DNA of 64,000 bases, taken from assembly GCF_026745355.1 (NCBI RefSeq), contig NC_079206.1, positions 16,327,943 through 16,391,942 of the forward strand. The letters run 5' to 3'. The translations under genes were made by a program, and so were the position numbers. The notes below the pieces were generated by a model. It was not told the origin of the DNA, ran no database searches, and was given only the letters and a program-made list of their open reading frames with translations. This document shows positions 55,780 through 64,000 of this stretch, piece by piece (positions within the stretch are counted from its first letter, which is position 1; every line of letters starts with the position of its first letter). The stretch comes from Beta vulgaris subsp. vulgaris (lineage: Eukaryota > Streptophyta > Magnoliopsida > Caryophyllales > Amaranthaceae).

Positions 55780-58700
55780 ATGAAGAAGAAACATTTTAAG
55801 TTTAAACCACTCCAAGAGTTGTACAATCATGGTCATACCCTTTTGAACACAAAGGTAAGTTTTTTCATAATCCAATGTCTTTTCTTTTTCTCCTCTTTTT
55901 TCTCTCTTGATTTATATATTTCATTGTTTTCATCAATCAATTTCTGGGATTGAATTTTTATTGCATGTTTCTAGAATATTCGTGTTTTTGGTTGAGTTTA
56001 CATATCTGGGTTGTTTTTCTTTTGCTAAATTGAGTAGGGTTTTCTCTGGGAATTTAAGACTGAAGGGTTTATCAATGTGAGATTATTGCGCGTTTTTTTT
56101 AAAATAATTTGTATGTTAATTGTTAAGTTATTGTTTGTTCATCTGAATTTCATTTGGTTTTACTTTGAATTGTTCATGATGGGGATTAATTAAAATGATC
56201 GAATATTGGGATTAAGTTTTGTGGGGTTGCTCTTTCTTAGGTTTCGAATAAGATAATTGTGATTATTATGCTAATTGACCATGTATTTGTTTATCTAAGT
56301 GCCCTATTTATTTGTAAATTATTTATATGATATGATCAACCTAATAATTTGTAACAAGATCTTTGGCAATTAAATTTAATGGTGGATGGTGCACGTGTTA
56401 GGTAAAATTATTTTAGAATTAGATATAATATGGTGATTTGAGAGAGGTAATCCGCGTTGATTTGTTTTAATCTGTAGAAATTTTTGTATTAGTTTAGGGC
56501 CAGAGGATGAAGTCGAGTTGGATGACTGGATCATCGATTAATCGCGCTATTAATCAGAATTGTTCTTTGGTGTTCATGTCTAATAAATATCAGCCTCGTC
56601 GACCTGGTGTTTTGTTTTTAATTGGTATGATCACTTGTGGAGTGTTGGAAAACAATTTGGCGTCAAATAGCCTTCTAAAAGGTTTCATTTTTTTTTTATG
56701 CCGTTTCAATTTACTACAATATATTGGTATTTGCAATTTCTTCAGAAATGGGGTGCTTAGTGCTTACCTAGGTTACACCAGGTACATGATGACAACCTTC
56801 CCTTTTTTCTTTTTCTGGGATGAGGATTAAGCGGAGATTGAATTTGTAATCAATTTTCTTAGTAACTTGTTAGTTCTTATTTGAACTTGTATGAACATAT
56901 TAGACCTAATTTGAAGTTAATCAATTATACACTTCGTTAGATTTGAGAGTAAGAGAACTTAGCGATACCATCTAGTAGTTTATTTGGTAGGTCTTATGAG
57001 AAATAAGCTCAAGGAATGCTTGCATTTCATGAATCTTTTTGGCAGTTACTTACCTGGGAAGAGGTCTTTTAGTTATTTGAATTAAAAAAGCTCCAAATAT
57101 GGCTGCAAATGTCAGGGATGTACTTCAGAGATGCTGAATGTATCTATTGAAAACCCTGTGTTGATATTTTGGTCTGGTCTCTTTAATTCTAGAGCCAGTT
57201 TGCAACCATTTCAATTTCATACAACTTCACAGGCTTTTAATGGTTCATGCCAATGTTCGTGGATGTCACACGCTATTCCACCAGCCAAACAGGGATGAAA
57301 GTCAGACTTAATTATCCGGAGCTGCTGAGTAGACGGGCTGTTGCTCAAGGAATAAAATTTGCAGGGATAAAAGTTTTTCTTTGAAATTTATACACAGTGT
57401 CATTTTCAAGAGATATCAGGCTAAAGCTTGATCATGAACACGGAGCTTACTTGAATTTTTAGAAGTTGCTATAAGGTGTTTAAAATTTTGAACCTTAGGA
57501 GTGGGCCACAGGGCAAGCATACGTCGTCATGTAGTGTATATCTATACGTTTCTGATATGATATACTTATTAGTAGTGTGTTGTCCCCTCTTTTATGCAAG
57601 CCTTGAGGGTTAACTTCTCCACGAGCATAGTTTTACCATAACAATGTGCAACTTTGTATGTTTAAATTCTTAGAACCCGATGAATCACCCTCTTTAATTA
57701 TTCTTGACGTGTGAAGTTGCTTTAATTGCTTTTTACCCAATAATACTGCTCTTAGTCTCATTCTTATTATTTTCTCGATAAAAATCAGCTAAATTTGTTC
57801 AAAATTTTCAAGAATAATCTATTGCAAACCTTGTTACAGTGAAATGTTGGACAGACAATGCATATGCCTTTTCTTGCCTTTCTAATGACCATTTCTGAAA
57901 GTCACCTCTGAAATGTACAACAGGCTGTTGGCTTGTCTAAAATCTCTCTGGAGGAGTCAGCTGTTAATCAAGTTTCAGCTGGTGACTTATCTCCGGAAAG
58001 AAAAGTAAAAAATCACAGGCAGCTGCTCAGTAGAGAAGCAAATAATATTCCTTCAACTTCTTGCCAGAGCTCGTATTCTGAAGATCTTCAGAGTTTGGAC
58101 TCTACGAAAGCACCTGGTCATCTGCCAATGCTTCATAATGTAACTACTTCTCGGTCTACCACAGAACATGAGGATCATGATGTTTTTGACTGCCAAGGTG
58201 ACGAGAATTCTTGTATAAGCAAAGATGATGGTGCAGTTACGATTAGCAGTGTTCATCTCAGTGGTGCAGATTATAAGAATGTGAGATCCACTGCAGCTTC
58301 AGTTAGTAGCTCTTGTGCAGAGGTTTTGGAGAAATCTTTAAATGGTCAATCTCTTAGAATCTCCCCAGCTGCTCAAATATCATCTGAAGAAGGTGGCGAG
58401 AATTTAGTGACAGCAAATAATTACTCAAGTGAAGTGCTGGTGCCAACAGTTGTCTTCGATGGACTAGGCTCATCTGAAACTTCTTTAAAGGATGAGCAAG
58501 ATGGTCTAGATCACGAAATTAGTGAGAAAACCCATGTTTTTTCCAAGACTGAGGTTGTATTAAGTGATGAGAACCCACCAGCTGTTGCCTTGAACAGCTT
58601 TGATGAAATTCAATATTTGAAGTCTAATTCACCAGCTACAAGAACACAGGAGCCTTTTCTTTCGAGCCAGAACATAATTAATGAGAATGGATCAGATGAA

Positions 58701-61700
58701 TTGGTGGATGTATGTTCTGTATTACTCTGTTGCTTCATTTTTGTCCCTTATTTCCTTTCTTTATGGGGGGAAGGGGGAGAAGAGTTTTTTTTTTTCCTCC
58801 AATTGCTCTGAAATCCTGCATTCAATTGTGTCTACTAGTTATGCATGCTAGAACGTCGTAGGATTTATTAAATTACTGGGTCTGCTTTCAGCGTCATATC
58901 ATGTTTGTGACTTCTTATCTGTGTTTTTGTATTATGGGACCATAGAGAAAAAGCCTTTCTAAGAGCACCTGAGATTTGGCTACTGTTTCATAATGAAACT
59001 CTAGGGGATACCCTGAAAATATAATAACGTGGTCATGTTTCTGTTTAGAAGAAATCTAGTTGTCTCAGCATTTTGTAATATACTACATTAATTGTGAAAA
59101 TCAGTTCGCAAATTTCTGTTGCTTTTCAGTTTTCACTTAGCTAAATTCCTGGTAGAGGTAAGAAGCTGATATGCTGAAAATAACAAGCTATTGCATAAAA
59201 TCTAAGGTTGTTTATTTTGTGAAATCTCAGTATCCTGTTGAAAGAAAGATTGATGTGAAAAGTAGTTTGCAAAATTCTCTTGCTTCTCATTTTCAGATTA
59301 AGAGTAAGAGTAAGATTGTGTAAGAGTAAGAAGCCAGCATGTCTCTCATTTTCAGATTAAGAGTAAGAGTAAGATTGTCTAAGAGTAAGAAGCCAGCATG
59401 TCTTACGGCAAATTGAATTTCAGATTTGCATCTGCATCTGTGCCTAATTATTTAACAGATAGGGGAAGTTGTAGTTCATGTTTTTCCATTTGGGATATGT
59501 GCAGAAGTTATTACAAGAACTGCCTTGTCGTATTATTAGCTGTTTGGCTATATTAAAACAGATGTATGTGGTGCTCTAACTAAACTCAGAGCTTTTAGAA
59601 AATCTTCGCTAAATTTTTGCTGTATACATGTTGCTGCAAAATATTGATTCTTATTTCTCTCTCCACTCCAGATTCTTCCCTCTTCTATCCATTCTGTGTG
59701 TGTGCATGCATTTATTCTTGCATTTCTTGCGTTTAGGTGGTTTCTTGTGCTTCTTATAAGTGCTTCTTGATTCAGCAGGCTCTTTATTTTATTTTCCACT
59801 TTTCCGGAATTTCCTATTCAAGTTGTGTGTGGATTGACATAGCATGTTCCATATGGTATAGGTGAGAGTATGTGATATTTGCGGTGATGTTGGTCGGGAG
59901 GCATTTCTTGCTCTTTGTAGCATGTGCAGTGATGGGGCAGAGCATACGTAAGTCTTTTTTTAACTGGTGCATCTGGTCACTAAACATACTTTGAGGTCCG
60001 TGCAAAGCATGGTTGCTAATGCTTCCTTCTTTTTGTTTTTGGCTCATATAATTAGTTATTGCATGACCCCTAAGATGGAGAAAGTTCCTGAAGGTGATTG
60101 GTTGTGCGAAGATTGCATGTTGATGCAACAGCCAAAGAAACAAAGGCAAGCTGTGGCGCAGACATCAGACAATTCTTCGAAGCCATCATGTTTAAAGGAA
60201 CTAAGTCACGGTTCACCAACAATGAATTCTGCTGTTCAGCATTTTGCTAAAAGGAGGACGAAACCTTTGAGTAAAGCTTCCTGTTTATCCGAGAAGAGAC
60301 ACTGGCCTGCGATAGATGTGAGGCCTGAAGCAAAGAAAAGACTTGCTGACAGAAGTGTTCAGTCACTGGTTCCTGGTTCAGGGGTGAAAACACGTCTAAC
60401 TCAGATCTCTTCATTGAAAAAAATGGATAAGGGGAAAGACGAGGCTTGTCAGGTATCTCCTTTTGTTAATCTTCCTGCTAAGAAAGTGATGAAGGAAGCA
60501 TGTTCATCAGGTTATAGATCACCCAAACCTGAACAACAATCTTGTAGAGGCAAGTTGTCTTGCAAATTCCCATGTAAATTGTCAACGTGGTGGAGTGGAC
60601 ATGTTAGTGTTTAGGTCAAGAATGTCAATAACTGTCTTTTAAATTTTCATTTTGCAGGATCTGTTAACAATAGTAAGTCACTTGATCGTTCAGACTCAAA
60701 TATGCAAGTACAAGACACTCAGGATATGCATAAGAAGAGAAAATCAGCCAAGAAAAATGCTTCCAACTGTGAACTGAAAAAGGATCGGCCTGACAAAAAG
60801 ATGCCCAAATCATTGTCACTAACTGGTGTTGGCTCAGTTCAAGATTTCTCAAATGGTCACCTTTCTGTTTCAACTATAAAGGATGTTAGATATGGAAGCG
60901 GAAGGAAATCCGCTGTAAAGTTATCGAAGAAGACCTGTCAACTCGTTTCACCATTTGCTGGCTCTGGTCCGGTGAATGTTAGCTCTCCTAGGACCAAAGT
61001 TCTTTCAAAGGTTGTTGATGATGCACAGTCATCTAGAAAGAATGTTGAGGACAAAAATGCCATCCAGGTCAAGGGAACTTCTAGTGTTAAAGCATTTGAT
61101 TACCTTGCTCATTCAGGCAAAAACTGCGTGAATACGTTCGGTGAGATTCTACTAACATGTTCCGACTTGAACTTTTTGAACTGTGGTCTTTTTAGCACAT
61201 TATGTTTTTTTGGCTTTCCTGTATCGCTCATCTAACAGTTCTTTTTTTCTTCCCCTTTTCTTTTTTAATTTGTGTAGCTGGATCTGTTGAAGAAAGAAAG
61301 TCACCCTGTCATTCAACAAGCTACTTGATCAATTCTCCTGCCAATATTGCCAATGCTTACACTGATCAGGGGGTGAGTTTATCCACTCAGAAACCTGACT
61401 TTGGCGATATCACAAGGAATGACAATGATCATTCAGTTGCTTCGTATAAGATTCTGCCGCTTGACTTTCAACACGTGAAAGTCAAGTCCATAGTTGATTC
61501 TGCAGATATTGACCATACAGTTCCTTCTGCGATTTCCGCTGTTCCAGAATCTGGGTCTGTTTGGAAGTATGTTTACTTCTTTATTTTCATTGTCCCTCTT
61601 GTCTGTGATTCATGGTTTATCTGTGGATCTTGAAGTCTCGGACGTGTTTTTATTTCCCCAATCTCACTCTCTTGGAGAATCTGAGTATAAGGTGTTAACA

Positions 61701-62699
61701 TATTTGTTTAGGGGTGCGTTTAAATTGGAGAAAAGTGGTCAACTTCCAACTGACTGCTATGGGGTACAAGCACACTTATCAACTCGTGCGTCATCCAAGG
61801 TTGTTGACTTGGTTCATAAGTTCTCTCCCGAACTTCGGTTAAAGGAAGTGCCTCGGTTGCACACATGGCCCCTTCGGTTCCAAAATAATCACCTCACAGA
61901 GAAAGATATTGCTCTCTACTTCTTTGCTCAAGATTTATGGAGGTTAGTAATGTTGGAATCCTCATCTTTCTTTCCTTGATTTTTTTTTGAGTTATTTCTT
62001 TTAACTTTCTGGCACTTCGTGCAGCTATGGAAAAAGTTACAGGATGTTGCTAGAAGGCATGAGAAACAATGACTTAGCTCTAGAGGCCAACTTTGGTGGT
62101 TTTCAGCTTCTAGTTTTTCCTTCCAGCTTGCTTCCTGTGAGGTCACAGTGTAAGTTTTTTTTTTTAATATATATTTTGGTTCGTTAATTTACTGAAATTC
62201 CCTACTCCTTTGTTATTTGTTGACTGTCCATTTTCTGTACTACCTTCCTTAAAGAAACGTGTCCGTTTTGTCTCAAAATTTTAATATGCTTTTTACAGGT
62301 TGGAATTCTCTCCCATTTCTATGGGGTGTTTTTAGAGTGAGAAAAGTTGATGATCCTTTTCTCCCGAACTTGAATGCTGCAACCCTGAATCAAGGCTTGC
62401 ACTCTTCTGATACTTGCAGATCAGAGAACAAATTTGTTTCTACACCAGTCACCGGAAGTGCCTTTGTATCTCGTACATCCCACAGTTCCATGGACGATAC
62501 AGAATCTGTCAACCCTGTTGTTTTGCGATCTCCGGCTTCAATCAAATGTGGGGACCAATTCCTTAAACATCAAGTACCTTCCTTGGAGGAACATATGCAT
62601 ATGTTGAAAAATCATCATGTGCAAGCTGATACGACTTTATTTTCCCCTGATTGGAGAAAAGAGGATGCTGACAGGGGTCTATGTAATGACAACTTACAG
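55780..62699 (+). CDS. PHD-finger protein of the AIPP2/PAIPP2 type, 5' nine exons (3' end outside window)
   Basis: Exons: 55780-55854, 57924-58709, 59862-59947, 60056-60549, 60658-61140, 61278-61566, 61712-61942, 62025-62149, 62299-62699; 990 codons with phase kept. The protein begins MKKKHFKFKPLQELYNHGH, then a long Ser/Asp-rich stretch. The PHD finger (about 290-335) has all eight ligands: VCDICG, LALCSMC, HTYC and WLCEDC. Basic linkers follow, then about 735-880 VWKGAFKLEKSG, PLRFQNN, YFFAQDLWSYGKSY, GFQLLVF and WNSLPFLWGVFRVRK, the SPOC-like region of AIPP2-class proteins. In Arabidopsis these read histone H3 tails and act with BAH proteins in silencing and RNA processing. Intron 4 appears to use a GC donor. 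The nuclear role is inferred. No break is seen; later exons must lie right of 62700, mostly beyond the window. Confidence 0.85.
59285..59402. repeat. Tandem duplication in PHD-gene intron 2
   Basis: Two copies of a 59-bp unit beginning TCTCATTTTCAGATTAAG and containing AAGAGTAAG several times; nearly identical, so recent. Confidence 0.8.
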
Positions 62700-62994
62700 G
62701 TATCATTCACCTGATGTTACTAATTTTCTTGTACACTGCAGTAGATTGCACTTGATTGGGTATAATTTACCTTGACGGGAACTCTTAGAATTTTACATAG
62801 CATTGCATACCAATAGTCCAATATCACTACCCTAATGACTTTTAACGAAATTCCTTCCTGGGGCATGGTGGGGGATGGGGATTCAATTGTAGCCTTTCCC
62901 CTACAATAACAAAATAGCTTGTCAAACCTTATCCCTCGGTTGCAAAGATAGAGTCTTTGTAGACCCTTGATTCAGAAGGTAAAAGAGGGACTTA

Positions 62995-63240
62995 GGTCTG
63001 ATCTCTTCAACTTATTCCTCAACCTATCTCATTTCATCTGTACTTTTCTAAGCTTCTCTTAATTTTTTTGTAACTTTATGAACTTTTCTTAATTTTTCTG
63101 AACTTCTCAGAAGTATTTATTATTTTTTCCTAACTTGTAGTTATCTTTTCTAAAGTAGTTTGGACTTTTGTGAACTTTATGAAGTTCAACTTTTCTCACT
63201 TTTTTTGAAAATAAGTAAACTAAGTTGAAGAGAACATACC
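62995..63240. mobile_element. Tourist-like MITE in the last visible intron
   Basis: 246 bp with imperfect inverted ends GGTCTGATCTCTTCAACTTA and AAGTTGAAGAGAACATACC; TTA precedes and TTT follows. The interior repeats CTTTTCTAA / GAACTT units. Probably a relative of the GGGCCTGTTCTC family. Confidence 0.5.
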
Positions 63241-63372
63241 TTTGGCATCTCAATTTTCAAAAAAAAAAACATGGATAATTCTTGAGCAATTTATATTTGG
63301 TCCATATCACGCAAGGTTGAAACTTTGTGTTAGATTGAATTGATCCCCATTCCACCCCCTTCCCACCAAGAC

Positions 63373-63907
63373 TAGGGCCGGCAAATGCAGACCCAACTCC
63401 CAAGCCAAATTTAGCCTAAAAATAGAGGTTAGAGTCGGGATTTTCAACCCATTTAATTACACGGGCTGACCCCATTTTTTATTTAATGAAACGACTATGG
63501 TAAGTGTTGATGTCTCCAACAAATAACGAAGTTGATCTCACTTATTTAACTCACTTTATATAGATTATCTGAAAACATTGTATTGGATAAATTTGATGTT
63601 TGATCAAAAATCAGAAATCTCTAACGATAAATCATAACAATTAATAAACTTTAAAAAAGCATCCTTGGTTTTTTTAGTGAATTTGTACATTTAGTCTTCT
63701 AAAGAACAAATTTTCTATAAATAATGATAATAATGACGTTTAAATGGGTTATATAGGTAGCATTTTTAATAACTAGGTCGTATTAGGTTTGATTTTTTTC
63801 AACCGATTTTTTAGCGGGTTAGGTTGGGTAAAAGGATTTTCATTTAGTTATCATCAACCCGAACACGAACATGAATTCAACCCAACTTCATTTGTTTGTC
63901 AGCCCTA
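63373..63907. mobile_element. hAT-like MITE near the right edge
   Basis: 535 bp with ends TAGGGCCGGCAAATG and TTTGTCAGCCCTA, a hAT pattern. The 8-bp flanks ACCAAGAC and ACAAAAAT match at only five positions, so the insertion is old or the call uncertain. The remaining bases to 64000 hold no recognised exon. Confidence 0.5.
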
Positions 63908-64000
63908 ACAAAAATTCAGAAAATAAGAGTTTAAAGAGAGAAGGAAATATAGAAAAAGGACTTAAATTATTTCTTTATTCTGAATTTCTTCTATATCCTC

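Noticed and set aside
56507..56830. 107-codon ORF
   Set aside because: Lies in intron 1 of the PHD-finger gene, no homology, and splicing from 55854 to 57924 is in phase without it.
1..64000. tRNA genes, rRNA genes, CRISPR arrays, bacterial-type operons
   Set aside because: No cloverleaf with A/B boxes, no spaced identical repeats with unique spacers, and no Shine-Dalgarno gene strings were seen; the 5S-like block at 11733-11787 is a retroelement derivative, not a gene.

Overview
This is nuclear DNA of a flowering plant, most likely a eudicot. It is AT-rich, the genes have many GT-AG introns, plant protein families are present, and transposable-element remnants of nearly every plant order nest inside one another. 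I see no bacterial operons, ribosome binding sites, rRNA, tRNA or CRISPR. The species cannot be fixed from the sequence alone.

Three host genes can be rebuilt exon by exon with consistent reading phase. (1) An M20-family acetylornithine deacetylase (NAOD type), + strand, 9048-19126, ten exons, 437 aa. (2) A chloroplast CPBP/CAAX-type protease-like membrane protein (SCO4 type), - strand, 28648-21000, nine exons, 382 aa, convergent with NAOD. (3) The 5' nine exons (990 codons) of a PHD-finger protein of the AIPP2/PAIPP2 kind, + strand, from 55780 and running off the right edge. An intronless TPR open reading frame at 128-667, with a downstream in-frame continuation and a poly(A) tract, looks like a retrocopy or retroelement passenger.

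The rest is mobile DNA. 0-9 kb: TPR retrocopy, a decayed MuDR-like (MULE) N-terminal fragment, and Tourist-like elements with GAACT-repeat ends; one of these hosts two 1.1-1.3 kb MULE-type elements with exact 9-bp target duplications. 9-19 kb: NAOD, whose introns hold a Cassandra-like 5S-derived piece, an LTR-like repeat, a 1.2 kb Tourist-like element, a MULE-like MITE and a Stowaway MITE. 20-30 kb: a short non-LTR element, then the SCO4-like gene, whose first intron carries a young gag-only LTR retrotransposon in antisense; a Tourist-type MITE lies upstream of that gene. 30-33 kb: a 2.56 kb solo LTR. 33-42 kb: two PIF/Harbinger elements, each with a Myb-like ORF1 and a HARBI1-like transposase, head to head, both broken. 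43-53 kb: a direct repeat pair, one copy split by a foldback MITE, on either side of a - strand Ty3/gypsy remnant (gag, tandem leader repeats, LTR) with a non-autonomous CACTA element inside. 53-55.3 kb: two full-length short non-LTR elements in opposite orientation with 18- and 13-bp target duplications.

The three host genes are unrelated housekeeping or regulatory genes and form no pathway together. The best candidates for something undescribed are a MULE-type family with an unusual modular layout (phrase-like terminal repeats, a TAACGGCGTTA palindrome, and a core that is C-rich in one half and G-rich in the other) and the roughly 0.5-0.63 kb non-LTR family. I found no new defence, toxin or metabolic system.
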